The notes below the pieces were generated by a model. It saw nothing but the letters and a program-made list of their open reading frames with translations, had not been told where the DNA came from and did no database searches. Shown here piece by piece: positions 14,309 to 29,700 of a stretch of DNA of 64,000 bases. The DNA comes from Rostratula benghalensis (taxonomy: Eukaryota > Chordata > Aves > Charadriiformes > Rostratulidae). Every line of letters begins with the position of its first letter. Within the stretch, counting starts at the first letter, position 1. Where the stretch lies: the NCBI GenBank assembly GCA_013399305.1, contig VXAI01000083.1:293804-357803 (forward strand). Direction: 5' to 3'. The position numbers and the translations under genes were made by a program.

Positions 14309-14741
14309 AAAAATACCATTTGAAATATGTCCCATCCCTTCCATGTCTACAGGACCAATGACAAGTTCTATCTTAGCATGCAGCAATGTTAATAGAGTAA
14401 TTGATGCAGGAATAGTGAAATAGTCGATATGTAAAATGGCAGGCTGCATAATTATCTGGAGTGAGTTCAAGCATTTCTGCAGTGAAAAATGGTCCTGTTT
14501 TATAACCCTATCACGTCTCCTTGCTGCTGTGTAGCAACAAATTTCATTTGGAGATGATCTCAAGGGGGATTCCACAAGGCAAAAGGTTAAACCCTTCTTG
14601 CCCCAACTAAATAGCACCTGGGAGAGGTATTAAAGGGGCCATGCTAATTTGGGAGTATCATTCAAATTACACCATTATAATAGATGTATAGCACATGAGG
14701 GCGAATCTTTGCCATTGAGCAGGGGGAGAGGAGTAGCTGAT

Positions 14742-14784
14742 CAAAACAAAACAAAACAAAACATTCCTTTTTTTTTCCCCCCCC
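14742..14784 (+). repeat. (CAAAA)4 followed by T and C runs
   Basis: Four CAAAA units are followed by a short spacer, a run of about nine T and a run of C. A compound simple repeat. Confidence 0.85.
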
Positions 14785-17700
14785 ATTCTTTTTGAAATAT
14801 GATGATGAAAGAAAGGGGAACAGAAAGAAGCAGAGTTTAAAAAATTATGATGCAATTAATTTCTGCTTCTGTGAAACATGGAGGAACCATTATATTTGGA
14901 TAGCATTTCTCGTAAAATGAGTTGTAGATTACTGAAGCAATTAGAAACTAATTGCTGTGAGATTCCCCCAAGAGATAACATGGTAAGAGAAACAGGAGAC
15001 AACCAGAGACTTAAAGCAGAATTTTATCTGTTTCTTTCCCAATCTCTAAGAAAATAGCAAATTCTACTTCTACAGGCACAGAGGTGACTATCTGAGCTCA
15101 CAGATCAGCCAGCTGCAGATGGTTGTACACATTCACATTCCCTTTTTGCACCATCTCCAGGATAATTGGGTACTGTTTTTCATATTGGAACCACAGAAAT
15201 CGCACATTTGGATTTTTTCCTCCTTTCCCCGCCACTGCATGAATTCATCAGCTCTTCACCTATCTTTCACCCTCCATTTCTTCCCCAGCTCTCATCCCCC
15301 TAGACTGACTATGCCCTTTCATTGATAAATGGAACCTTTCAGCTGCTGTGAAGAACACGAACCTGGCATCTGCCCACTCACGACTTCTCGCTGCTGCTGC
15401 TGCCACTAACAGGAACTGGTCTGAGCTGTTCATTTCCAACAGCACTCTGGTGTGAGACAATAATGAGCACACACAGCACCTTGCAGTAGTCTTCACCTTT
15501 CAAGGTGTAGACATTACAGGTTCTTTCCTCCCCCAACCCATTCTTGCTGATCCTCACCACTACAAAAAAGAAAGTATTTCTTGTTCCTTGCAGATTTTGA
15601 GTCAGCTTCTGATCTCACTTATTCACCCAACTCTGGGTCAAAGCAACAGTTCTGAGTCCTCACTGTGACTGTGGAGATGGTAACTTTGCAGCGACACTTA
15701 TAATATAGGGATGCTAAATAACCCTTTTTAGGTTCAGCAAAGCTGATACCTTAATATCAGTTGAAAGACGCAGGTGTTTTGTTTGTATGTTTTGTTGTTG
15801 TGGTGTTGGGGTTTTCTTCTTGTGGATGCCAAGAAAGAAACAAGGCTTGCTGTCTGCTGACCATGGAAATACCGCTCATACATAACTCATATGTAAACAC
15901 TGCATAAAGACTGAACTTATAGTTATGAAAATAAATGTAAACAAAAGGGCCAAATCTGTATTGGTGTATATGCCTCTTGGTACAAATCTACTGAAGTAAA
16001 AAGAATTACACAAAGCATCAATCTGACCTTACTCCCTGATCATACTGACAGCACTTGTAAAACTTTGTATTTTTATTTTTTCTCCCTCAAATGTTTTATA
16101 GCTTCCCTTTGCTCCCTTCCCCTTTCATCTCAGATCCTTTTGACAGGTAATCCAGCAATATCAGCCTCTCCTGTGGAGATCTTCTCTATACCCACAGTGA
16201 TATGCTTTCAGTTTGCTCCAGTGCTCTAATAAACATCTAGTGCAGCCAGTGCAGGCTGAGCTTTTTAAAGAAACATTGAATGTCTGCAATTCCAGTTGGG
16301 CTCAATAAGAACTACAGAAACATAGCATCTCTGAAGCGCAGGATAGCAGAAGTAAGTGGAGAGAGCTAACTGTAACAAGACCTGTGCTATATTTTCATTG
16401 GTATCTCTGAAGGAATACTGCTCAATCCAGAATATGTATTTCATAGGGAATGTGGTGCTAGACTTCACTAAAATGTTACTAACTAAACCAACTTTTTCTT
16501 TCCTTTATTTTTTCCTCTGTACCAAGAGGCAGTAAAGCATCTGTGACCAAATAAGGCAATATATGAACATCCTTCCAAAAAAATGTAAAAAATCACATCC
16601 TGACAATTAGCATGGTGCAGTCAGTTCTTGGAACATCAAATCTACTATGATACTTGCACACTAGAATGATGTAAGAAGCATTCTGCTTTTGCTGTGCTGT
16701 CTTGAACTCAAACATGCCAAAGTAATTTTAAAAGCTCAACACTATTTTTCTTTGGGGTCCAGGCTAAATATTTTGTTTCTTTCCTCAAGAGAATACATAA
16801 TCCACACCATTGTATTGCTTTTCTTCCAAGGCAGCTTTCTTGGATAAAAGAAAAAAGTAGCTCTTTAGCTGCCTTAGACAATGAATGGTATATTTTTCTT
16901 TACCACTGCATTTCACTTCTTTGCAATATCTAGGCAAGTATTAAATTCTCTTATCCAAACTGTCTTATATGTATACATTTTTACTGAGAAGTATGCTGTC
17001 CGTTTTCCCAAGGTATCTGATTTGCTTCTGTACATCCAGCTACTGTCCCTTTAGTGTGTTGCATTAAGTAACTGGTTTTATTTCTTGGAGTTCTGACTGT
17101 GAAAATCACTCTTTGGGCACCCACAATGTGTTTTGTACTGGGCTCTTGCTGAGCACAGGACTGTGATGCTCAGGAGCTGCGGGTTACTGGGAGAGCAGTG
17201 GGAAGCTGCCTAGTGCAGTTTTCTGGCAGTCATAGGGTGAATGCAAACTAAACTCTTCTCATTATCACTACTTTAATAAGATGTTATTTTACATCCAAAC
17301 TTCCTTTACTAGAAGCAAATCCAGTATACAATTATTTAAAGATTAACAGGTATTCATATAACTAAACGTTATATCACAGTAAGACATTGATTCCTAAGAA
17401 AAAAGGGGGATTTTTATGTTATTCTGGCTACTAGATGTAAAATCAGGCCAGTGGTTGGCAGATAAAGTTTCCAGTCTTTTCCTGAACAGATTTTTCTTCT
17501 CTTCAGGGTACAAACTGAAATCTAGGAAGTCTTATCTTACAGCCTGAGCTTTTGTTTTTGTACTCCTCTTCAAGGTATCCAGCTCGCCTATACTGAATTA
17601 AAAATAAAGCATCAACACTGTAAGCCTTTCCACTTTGCCCCAGTGGTACATTGTGATTCTGCCCTAAATGGACATGTCTGAAGGGACCCCAGGGGTGCTC

Positions 17701-20700
17701 ATCCACTCCTTCTCCTCTCCTGTTACACTGATGGGGGATGTCTCATCCACTGTAACACCAGAATTTTGTCTTCAAACATACCCTAGTTAGCGCTACATCG
17801 GCAGAGATACATGGGCAGGTTTGAGCCCTGGATACGCTACCAGTGCTTGATAGCTGCTCTAATGACTGTATATGCAGTACAGAATTTAAACAATGTGACA
17901 GATGTACTTTTAAATGAACAGGACAATGAGATACAAAAAGCAGTAGTATCACATATTGTGGTGACTGGGGTGTAGTAGTAAGCCATGTGAAAAATAATGC
18001 CATTCAGTATAGAATTTCCTTGTACTAGTTTTAATTTTGCATGTGCTTTTGAGAACCTGGCCCTTTTTCTTAGCAGGTAGGATCACCTCAACATACAAGA
18101 AACGGCATTCTATTTAAATTGTATATGTATTCATTTTATTGTCATTTCCCACTCATGGTTATAGCCACTAATAAGATGACTATTGCTCTCTTGTTTGTTT
18201 ATACAGACCAGCTTGACATTTGGGGGTTAATGAATGACAGCAAGTGGAAGCATGAAAATAAAATTAGCAATGCCCAGTTCAGCCCACTTTATCAAACTCA
18301 CCGTTTTATAGGATTAGCAATGGATTCAGCACAAATCTCCACTATGGGTATTACGAGCAAGATTTATGCCAATTAGCAGTTACAGGGAAGATTATTTGGA
18401 AAGACCATTGACAACAGTTAAAAGCTCCTTCTAATTTTTTTTTTAAACTATGTTGTTAGAACATCCATTTCAAGCATTCACATCCACTTATAAAACTATT
18501 TTTACTCATCTCCTAAAAGCTATTAAATTTCTTCATGCATTCATGGCATTGTTACCTGAGGCAGTGAAGAAGACTAAATCATTCCTTTTCTAAACTAAGT
18601 CGTGCAGTAGCTACTTTCAACCTTTTGGATTCAGGTCAGGTTGATCTCAGCAGAATCCAACATATGACATTCCTCATGCCTCTATGGCAGATATGATTCT
18701 GATCACACAGAGGTCAGTGGGAAAATTTTCTACTGACTTCAACAGACATTGGATCAGGCCCTAAATCCCCATAGCAATCAAGAGACATGAAGAAAAGAAT
18801 GATCTATTAGTAGATGCCACTTGAAGAGTGGAAGGCTTCATTCTGACTCCACCAGAGGAACATGGCTGATAGCATACAGCTCCAGGCTTCTGCGACATGC
18901 AGTTCCCCTGTGGGCATCAGCACAACAAAGTCCATCTATACATTTCATTGATAATCTGAAGAGAAACTGACAGCTTTATGGAAGGTAGACTTTTCCTATA
19001 TACTGTCATGCCTACAAGACAGGGACAAGGCTGAAGCCAGTGCCATTGTAGACTAATACACCTCCTGGAAAATCAAGTTGCACCCATTTATTTGGGGGAG
19101 GAAGCTTTGCTCTGCTTCTCTACAACCAGGTTCTAATAAATTACTGAACTTCCAAGAGAGTATTGAGTCAGCTCTGCGCAGCGTCTTATTTAGAGCCCTG
19201 GGGGATGTGTGGACTGGTATCACTACGGCACATGTAGGGGCAAGGGTGACCAGTTTGGTCTAATTCCACACACACACGTGATAGAGACCCTCTGCTTTTG
19301 CTCTGAAGCAGTTGATAAGCTCTTAGCCAGTTAATCCTGAAAAAAAAAACCTGGTTACTATAACTATTTACAACTGTGACAATTACATTGAAACAATTTG
19401 TGTGCAGACATAATTACATTCCTAATGAAGATTAACACGAATTAAATGCTTTTAATCACAATTTTCACATCCTTTGGCTATTGTGCAGACAGTATTCTGG
19501 CATTTATGCTTCACCAAAAATGAGATTTATACTTTGCTGTGTCAAAGCTGACCACAATTAGTTCCTGGATATTTGATGCCAGATGCTGCTGACATTGCAA
19601 AAGGTTTCAGTGCTGTAAACCATAGTGCTGAAGGATTAGAGTTTGAAACTTCATCAGCCTCCTTCAAGATCCATTTGCTCAAGCTCCTCTGCTGACACTC
19701 CATCTGCTGTCATGGCTGTGAGTACTTCTACCTGCATGCTCCAGCTTGCTCCAAAAGCAGAGAGAATGTTGCTTTTTATTTCAGCAGGATCATGTGAAAG
19801 CCTGCATATCCATACCGTTTGTCAAAGTCCCTTCTTCTCAACATTAAATCACAAGAAAAACAATTATGGGAGCCCAGCTTACATATTAGATCTGAATTTG
19901 AAAAATTAATTTCAAAGGATCCTTAGAGGCAGCATATTCATTATTCAGAAAAACTTGGCATGTAAACTCCACCTACCAGCATTCAAAAGGAATGAGTGAT
20001 CAAAGCCAGATTAGAAATTCATTAGTGATTAATCTGTCTGGAAAACCTTCCCTGACGCCTTGCAGGAATATGATAGTAATATGATTAATAGCAAAAGTCA
20101 CAATAGGATTATGGCCAAAATCATAAACAGCTCCTAAGGAACAGAACCATGACCACAGGAGTCTTGGAAGTTTCATTCCCAAAGAGATCTTGTTTGGTGG
20201 AGATGTATTCAAAGCTCTGTGTCCTCTGAATCACTATGGCCACTGTGCTAGAGATCTTTGCAAGCCTTATCATCATGCTGAAAAGCTTGTAATAAGAGAC
20301 CTTAGACTGGAGTGGCATTGTACTCCCAGTATTGCAGTGTCTTGCAGGATCCTAAGTTGCTGTCTCTGTTACACCCTGTGCAAATCTAATGCCTTTGATA
20401 AAACTGAGGATGACATGAGTCAGGGCAGAACTGGGCCCAGGGCTTCCCCTTTTGGGGTCTGCCTTGTTCTTCCTACAATGTTCTCTCAATGTGTTGGAAT
20501 GGGAATGAGCTACAGAAAACATTTCATCTCTCCTACCTTCTCTCTGTAAGAGACTGTCATAGAACAGGCTATCACTGTGAGCACACATGCAACATGCTTT
20601 ACTTCCAACCTGGACATCCCAGTGGCTTGAAGCCTGCATCAGCACTTTGTCCTTCCCCAGGATGCCATGACAGCTCCCTTCCTCCCCTCTTTTTGAAGGG

Positions 20701-23700
20701 GAAATCAAAAAGTGCTAAATTCCCCTTTATAGCATAGTCTCAACATCGAGGAGGAGTGTTTTGTACAATAAGACAAAGCTCTCCAACATCTGCACTGGGC
20801 CAACATGTAATGGGGCTTCTCCATAAGCCAAAGTTAGAACCTGGCAGATTTGTTTCAGTTGAGAGTCCTGCTTATGCCACTTAGTATTCATTCCAATACA
20901 TAATTCATCATGTTAATGCATATTTTATTGCACTTTTTGTACCAATTCCTCTAGCATTTTGCATTTGCAATGGTGCCTAATGATTACCCATAGCCCTGTG
21001 TGAATGTGTGTGACTTGTGGAATTCCCTCCTGTCCCTAGGAGGGACTGATCTTTCCAGACTCCTACTCTTGCTACGCACTGCTTCCACTCTAGATGTCTC
21101 TTCTTGAGTTTCTCAGCCCACAGGTTCTTCATTACAAGAGTAACTCTGTACCATGTCTTCCCAGTTCCACTCAAGCCATTCCTGCAAATCAAGACCATTC
21201 AGCTTTTCTAGATACAACATCTACGGCCACTCTACCCATACCCGGGTCTTGTAACTTTAACCCACAGTCCTCCTGGTTCAAATAAGTCTTATTCATAGAA
21301 TTGCAAATTATTATTTGATAAAATGCTAAGAAAAAAAAGCATATTTGCACAAAAGATAAACCAAAGCTTACCATCAACCTTTTTGTGAGCTCCTATTTCT
21401 GACATGAGATCGGCTCACGGACTGGCCATTGCTAGTGGTGCACCATACTCCAAAAAATTAGCCAAAAATGGAAAACCATGAACATTTGTGAAGTACATTC
21501 CTTCCAATATGTTAATTGACCCACCAAAGAAGTCTCCTAGTTTTTAAGAGCTCTGCAAGAAGAATCTATAGCAGCTCTCTCATTCCACAGTCCAAGGTAA
21601 TCCTATAAAGAGCTATCTGAAAATGCATAGAAGTGTATGTCTGCAGAGCTGCACATGTGTGTATGTGTTTATACACTTACCTACATGTGACAAAGATAAT
21701 GTCACATCTTGAAACGACATATAATATACTATTTCACAATATTGCAGAGGAAATGATGAAATTATTTCAGCATCAGATCTTCAAGGATGAGGGGCTAAAG
21801 CAGGTAGTTAAGTTGCTATGCTGTCAAATTAGTTCCTATAAGGAAGTGCTTCACTGTCTACAAAATCACTAGCAGCTTTAATGACTCATGTTATAATTTA
21901 AAGCATTTGAAAAAAAGCTCCATGAATGTATCAAAATCATTAGAGAGACTATACTTGCAGAGTTATGGTTTTTTAATCAAATTCCATTTATCTTTTTGCA
22001 CTCAAATTTAACACGTGAATTCTAGCCTGTTTCCTAAGAGAAATCTAATACACAAATTTCATATGTATTTATTTTTAGCAGTACAAAATGCATCCTCTTC
22101 CCAACACACTTCAGGGCAGATTTACACAAACTAATTAAAAATCTGCACACATATGCACATATATAAGTGTCTGCTTCTATTCAAGAGGAAAAGTTGCCAT
22201 CTTTGTGGTCACCCAATCACGCCCAGGGAAACACAAGAGGGAACAGCACTATTGACATTTCTTCATTGTTGAGTGATTTTGGGCATGACTGGACCGGTGG
22301 GAAAGGCAGCTTCCAAATGTGTGGGCCCTCGCTGTAAAGTTATCACTGGGCTGATAGATCTAGGAAGTATTCAAGGCACCTGGCTGACCCTAGCTGATGC
22401 CTCAGCACTTGAGGTAAAAGAAGCCCTCTTAGAAACTCGTGCCCCAGACTATCCACAGATTTCCAAATCCAAGTCAATACACCAAATTTACACTCCAAAT
22501 GTAGCAGAGGTGGAGGCAGGGCAAGAAAACCAGAAGGAAATTAAGACAGGTGTGCACTAAGAAGTGATGGCCTTGCAATTTTGGGGATTTTTTCTCTCTT
22601 GGTGTTCCCTAAGCAGAACACAAGACAACAAAGACCAAATTCACAGGTTACAAAGGGATAGATTAGTGTACTGAGACCCAGTTCACCAGAAGCAGATGGC
22701 CACAGAAGTCCCTTGGGATGGCATATCACAGACACTGAACCTCTCAGGCAAAGCAAGGAACAAAGCCCTTGCTGCTGTGACAAGCACGCACAGAGAACAG
22801 GTCGAGATCCCTTCCATGACACTTCCATACACCAGGATCTTGTGTGGACATCTTTCAGCCAGTTTGCTCTTTGGTCAGCAAAGCACAGATACTAAACTGA
22901 CTGAATTTAGCTAAAATAAAGCATTTCACTCTCTCACAGCTTGTTTCCCAGCATCCATTGCTACTTCCTAATCCCCTCAGCACTGAGGCGGACTGACACA
23001 GAGTTCCAGAGAGCTATCATGGAAGTGCAAGGATGAAGGCACTGAGTAGCGCTCTCTCTCCCCTATAATAAATAGTAAGCTTCAATATTTGCAAAGGATG
23101 CTGCAAAAGCACTACTGACTCCATTTTAGCTAATTCTCTTCTCCTTTCTCCGTCTCTTCAAGTTGTTATGTTCCCTGTGACAGACGAATGATGGAGGGAA
23201 GAGGCCCTCCTACCTAGCCACACTTGGGACAAGCAGTGACCCCAAGCCTTAGGTTACCAGCCTGTTTGCTGCCCTCTTCTTTCATCTTGTATTACTCTCA
23301 GTGCATGCCTCTCCCTCAAGAATTCTTTGTTCATTTTAGGGCTGTGAAAAAAATCAAGTTATTCCAGCTGTTCCCATCTACAAACCCATTTCCACCTCCT
23401 AGTTCTTCAGGGATAAGTGAAGATTAATTGAGCTCTCCCAAAAGTCGTTACTTTGATAAATGAAGTTAGCCTATGTGCTTTGTCCAGGAAGGGCAATTTT
23501 GAACATGTATGGAGTGCACATAGTATAGCAGTTAAGCACAACACACTTGGGAGTTTAGTTTAATTGACAAGGAAAAACAGAAATAAACTTTTCAAGCACT
23601 GTGGGGAACAAGTCTACGTTGGGGGTGGGAAGTGGAGGGTGAGAAAGGTGTGGGAAATGATGCTGAGGTCACCTCTTAGTTGTGGTGACCTTGGCAAGCC

Positions 23701-26700
23701 AGGCAGACTAAGGGTGTCAGGCAAAGACAGAGCAATGAGGGAAGGGCACTTGGCCACTTTGAAGATCAGATTTCCTGTCTGTAAAAAGAGCTTCTTTTGT
23801 TATGTATCTTTTGAACTGCACTGGTAACTCACCTTCTGAGGATACAGCATTATCTCCCACATCCAAACCCAAGATCTCTGTGGTGCTATTCTCCAAATGC
23901 TCTTGATTTCCTTGGATTTTGGTCTCACTTGCCCTTGAATAATTAACCAAGCATGAGGTGCCTAAAGAATTCTTACACTTGACTAGTTGCTTGTTTTAGA
24001 AGGTGCTTTTTTACCCCCCTAATTGCTTAGCCAAAGTAATCCTATTTTGTTGAGGTGTACATCTGTTTATACATATTAGCACCTTGGTTTTGAGGGCTGG
24101 AAAACTTAAGAGTGTCCTACATTGAACTAAATCACAAGTACTTCTCCATTTCACCAACATCTCCTGAAATTTTCACTCTAAATTCCTGCAGCAGAATCTG
24201 TCTTTCTCTGTCAGTGTCCTTACATTAAAATTCTTAAATCTTTTATGCCGCCTGCTGGGACAATATGAAAAAGGAATCCAGAATAACCACAGTAATCACT
24301 GCAATTCTAAACTTTGAACTTAAATTAATCCATTTGGCACCTGTGATTACTGAATTTGAGCCTGATTTGACACCACCCTTATTTTGATGGAGATTTGCCA
24401 TAACGCGCTTTTTTGCCATATGCCAGCTCAGTTACAAATGCTCTTTCTCTGCATTGCTGCCTTCCACATGCACTAAACCTCCCTCCTGCAGACTACAAGA
24501 AAATGACTTGGCTCCCTTCCCACTGCTTTCTTTTTATTCCATTGCATCAGACAAATAAAACAAGACTAATTTGCATTAAGTTAGTATATCATTTACAAAC
24601 TCCTCTACACCCTTTCTTTCTTCTGGGCAGATGAAAAAAAAAAAGTAATCATAACCTCATGGACTGGTAACTTCTGTACTTAAATATCCATATGCTTTCT
24701 TATTCTAGGGAGAAAGAAATGGACAGAAAGCATGAGGAGTTATTATATCATCTCCTCATGAGGCAGATGTTGGTTGTCTCATATAGCTGAATTACTTTAC
24801 TGGTGTACAAGGGCCAAAATCCTGTCTGAGCTTACTTTTCAGTCCACCAATTTTATGTAAAAGCTGAAGTAAGAGGGAAGAGAATCTGGTGAAATACATT
24901 AAACTAGGTGAATACAGCCCTGGATATTTTCTCCTACAGATTTTTCTTGTAACTTCCAAGATCCAGTATCTTTGTTATGATTCATTCCGTGATAATGCTT
25001 AGCGCAGCACAGATCCATAGATGCAGATGCCAACCAAAAATCACTGCTTACCTTCCTTAATTCTCAGTGAGCAAACTGCTGGCAGAGCAAGTGCTGGGTA
25101 TTTTACATAGATGAGTCCCTTCAGACTGGAGATCAACTGTAGCAAGCAAATGCAGGTCACCTATTTCATAAGACTGAAATAATAATCAAACTGGATACCT
25201 CTTATAACCAAGCAAATGAACTTTTGAACCTTTCTGATGCCCCACCTGTACAAAACAAGAAGACGAACTTCTGTAGTTTAGCACACATGCACAGTCCACA
25301 CTCTGGACTGAACTACCTGAGGATTTGGTCTTCTACCACAATTTCTGAAAGCTCCTTTGCCCCTGCTGGACATGTTTCTAAGAAGAATTCTTATAAGCTT
25401 TTCCATTTGCAAGAAGGAAGCAACGTATTCCCCAAGCACCTTTCCACTCACCTGCAGTGATACATTTTACTTCTAAGAGACTGACTTCTCTGCCCATTGG
25501 GGTATGTGAAAATGTATCCTTCCTTCTCAGTGCCCCTCCACGGCCACATGTGGAAGCTGTTGTTCATCTCCTATCAGCCAACCATACTCATATGAACTGG
25601 TGAAGCATCTTGGCAATAGCCTGTGCAACCAAAGCTGTCTCCAGAGTGATGCTACCATAGCAAGGCAGAAGAATGCTGTATTCACTTCACTTCTGATTAG
25701 CTGTAGCTCTGGGGAGCCCACAACATCAGAGCTCTTCGTAGACCCCACTGCCTGCAGCCCCAGGCTTTGTTCAGTTACACCAAAAGAAAGTGAGTGCAGA
25801 CTGCACAGGAAAACAGAAAATCTGAGTCTTTACGGCAGAGCTGAGCAATAAACAAGCACCTCTGCTAACAGGTTTAAATCTCTTGCTAGATTACAAGTGT
25901 GCCAAGTTTACAAATAACCAGACAGGGGCCAAGCCCTCAATTTTCAGTGCTTGATGCTACAGGTGACAGCTAGCTCTAGGGTAAGCACACTGAGGCTTTT
26001 GGTACACACATTTGGAAGCTTAAGATAGCACCCTTATCTTCTCTAGTCAGCCATACTCCTTCTTTCTTTTGAGCACATTAAGTGGGTTTCTACCTCACCC
26101 CGCCCTGGTCAGGCTCAATCTTCCTATTCAGTTCACTTGCTACTGTACTTGCTAATGGCCTCTGCACAGCAGACAAGCCAAGTGCAACACGGAGCAGATG
26201 TCTTCTCAGGAAAAGTCTGTCAATTACCTCCATAGGAATGGAGGAAACCTGGAATCAGAAGTCTATTTTGCCTTCTGCAGTGTAAACAGGCAAATGGTTG
26301 GACTGACAAAGTCCAGTTCTGCTTACCAGATTCTCTGATGAGATTTGGACACCACCATATTGCCTCACTGGTCCCAGTCTGTCTGTTTACTACAATTCTG
26401 TAAACACCCTGTAAATTACTGGACCAAAGCAGAATCTTTAAAGCTACTTCTCTTACCCCCTGCTGATGAAACAGAGGAAAAGGGGCTGTATCCTGGGCTT
26501 GGGAAAGCTTTGAACAGCAGGAGCTTGGATGGCTAACAGTCCATCTCTCATGTGCACAAAGAGAACAAACCCAAGAGAATTAGGAAAGCACCTCTGAGGA
26601 AAATTTCCCTTCTAAGTGGAACTGGAGAAGTTATTTCTTGGAGGTCCTTTCTTTCCTGTGAAATGCGGCTCATTTGTCACAGCCCAAGCAGCTCAGCTTT

Positions 26701-29700
26701 TCCACTGAGCTGGAGCAATCGCTGAAACAAAGGATTTGCTGGGAGCTCGGTTACATCATTGCTGCTGGCTCTGGCAGGCTGCTGAGAAGGAGGAGGAGGA
26801 TGTGTGATTTACATATCAACAGAGATGCTGGGCTGGCTGCACTAAGCTCCCATTCTGCTGAGGAAAGGGTACTACAAAGATGCAGTTGCTCAGAAACTAT
26901 TTTTACCTGCTCAGGTCAGATAAATTAAGAGAGATTTTTCATCTGCACATTTTTTTCTTTCCTCTGCAGCAATGAAGAGGACAAACACCAAACCTCCTGC
27001 TTGGAGCTACCTCAGAAGTTGGGTGTTATTTGGCAGGGAGAAAATAATAAAATTGTTTCACAAGGTGATAATCCGGTGCCTAAGTGGATAAAATGGCAGA
27101 ATTGCCCTAACAGGAAATCGGGCAATTGCTGAGACTGATAGAACAATGCTCCTATTAACAGCACAGTGTCCAAAATCCTCTGAACACCCTTTCCAAATAC
27201 ATTTTTAAACTGTCAGCATTTAAGCAAGGGACAGAAGTAACACTGTTAGGAAGGACAAGGGCAAGCAATAAGAACTACATTACTTTGATTTTCAAAGCAG
27301 CTTTAGGAACAGATTATCGGCTAGTGTAAGTCAATAAATCTACGCTGCTTTTAATAGAGTTTTCCAGGCTTATATGAGTTCTGACTCTGTAAATAGCACC
27401 TCAGACCTTCCCATTTACAGCATCTGAAAATGTTGCTTTGGGGATGCTCTGCTGTCAAGAAGGATGTATTTTTTTAATAGGTTTCTTATAAATGTAACCG
27501 AAAATATGACAGCCTGGCATCTCCCATACCAGCCCTGTTAATGGATTTCTGCAAGTTCAAGACCTGCACGTGTTATGCTTTGGGAATATGTTTGGTTTGA
27601 GTGCTGTCAGAAATAGCATCTCTACCACTGTGCCAGCCCAGGGAGAATTACCTGGGTGCTACCCACAAGTAATTCTTTTACAGCTCTCCACTGAGAGTTC
27701 ATCATCTTCCTCCTAACTATCCAGCTAAAAGGAGGAAAGGGGATAAAAACCTAGAGTATCATGCCTAGTTGGTGCAAATCCACTTAACTGGCAATTGATG
27801 GTAGATGAGGATTCAGCCTCCTTGTGTCTCACATTAAGTCTAGCCCTGTTAGCAGCACAGAAACAGCCTTCTCAGGAAGGAGTTCAAATATTGAGGCATA
27901 GTGTCCAAACGACAGCAGTCAGAGTCAATGTGGCCTGACATCAACTGAAGGGCAAGAACTAAGGGAATCCAACACCCCCAGACCGGCAGGAGACTACTGA
28001 AGCAGATGACAGAACAGTGAGGGCAAGACCTACTCTGCACCATCTGGCAGGCACGAGAAGTAATGTGCTCTGGACCCCAGAAAATGGTGCAGCAGTGGCT
28101 CTTTGAATATCTGGAGCCCCACTGATCCCAGAGGCACGGCACCTGCCTCAGGCGTAACCCCCTTGGGAGCTGCTGTCAGTGCACACACCAGTATTGCTCC
28201 CCAGTCAGGGTGCTACCTTAAACTGCTTTATACCGAGAGCAAGGCCAATGGGCATAAACACCCCACCTTTACTCTTACTACTGCAGCGTAGCCTGATGAA
28301 AACAATAAAAACCTAGAGGCTATTTATGTTTATTGCATTCATTTTCCACATTTCTGTCCAGAGAAGCAATGCAAGGCAATACTGAGCAGCTGCTGCCATT
28401 TGATCTATGGTAGTACACCACAAACACACACCTGTAGTCATGCATTACCTGTAATCCCCTTTGTATTAATCAGCACTCGCTACTGGTATAACTTGCCATT
28501 TGACAGGCAAGGTAGGAAGCTTCAGCCTGGCTGTAGCAGACTCCAGCTATTCATTATGTGAGCTCATTAAGAAAGCCTGGCCAGTGGCTGAATTAAGACA
28601 CCATAGAGTACCTGTTACAACTGCAGTGATGGGAATGTTCCCAACCCGGGGCCAAGGTTGGGAGCATTTTGATGAGTGTCATGGAGCTTAGTTTTTCCCC
28701 AAGCTTACAGTCCCAACAGGGTATTTTTCTCTCTTGCAGATACCATCTAAAATCTGGTACAGTGACACAGGGAAGATAAAACAGCCAGGTACTTTTCTGC
28801 AATCAACAAGATACACTATTTTTCTGTGAGAACAAGTAGAAAGTGTTGAGACAGCACAAAGCCACAGAGAACAACACTGAAGAAGTACTCAGTGGGGAAT
28901 CAGAGCTGCAAAGGCCAGGAGAGAGTGAACGTTGCTTTGCTCCTTCTCCCTCCATGTGCTGGCTGATGGGGCAGATTGGACACAGGAACTGAAGTTCTGT
29001 TCAAGGCATGATCCAGCGAGGCTGGAAGAAACCTTTGGGTTTCGTCATTTCTTCATGAACTGCAATGAGATACTTTTTCCTTCCTTATAATTTTTATAAT
29101 AAACTGTTTCAAACTCTGGGCTTAGGTATGTGGTAAAGATATAAAAGGATGAGCGTGGAGTTAAACACAGTTTGCTTAAGCACCTTTAATACAAGAAAAT
29201 GCTGATGCAGGGTATCAAACCCAGGAAATATCAGAATTGCTTGAGTCAGGCTGCAGAAATGACATGCAATTATCAAAACCATTAGAAAAACCCATAAAAG
29301 GCTGCATTTGCAGGGAATCAGACACAGACACTTGACTATTGCCACAGCTTCCTCCAGATTTCTCAGGGGTTCCTTCATGTCACAAACAACCCAGCCAGGA
29401 CACAGACATCTGCATGAGGGGACAGCCCTTTTGTGGGGCGGAATGCACACAGGTCACTTACTCCATGCTAGAGATGGGTAAAAAAAAAAAATTAAATTGG
29501 GGATGCTGTGACCTTTGCTGTTACAGATGGGTTTATTCTAAATGATAGAAGCATTTAAATAACTAGGTAACAGTTTTCCCTCCAAAACTGCATTTCTTGC
29601 TACATCGGACATTGCTGACTTTTAAATTATAGTTTGTCATAAAGTAAAATTTCCAGTCCTTGCTCCGCAGAAGCTAGCTAGTACAGTGATATCATTCCTA

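Noticed and set aside
15389..15404. CTG trinucleotide repeat
   Set aside because: Only four to five units; not notable.
18263..18322. Direct repeat attagcaatg exactly 50 bp apart
   Set aside because: Ten bases only, with no further similarity between flanks.
20190..20740. Overlapping ORFs of about 118 codons on both strands
   Set aside because: No recognisable motifs and no splice or promoter context; likely chance.
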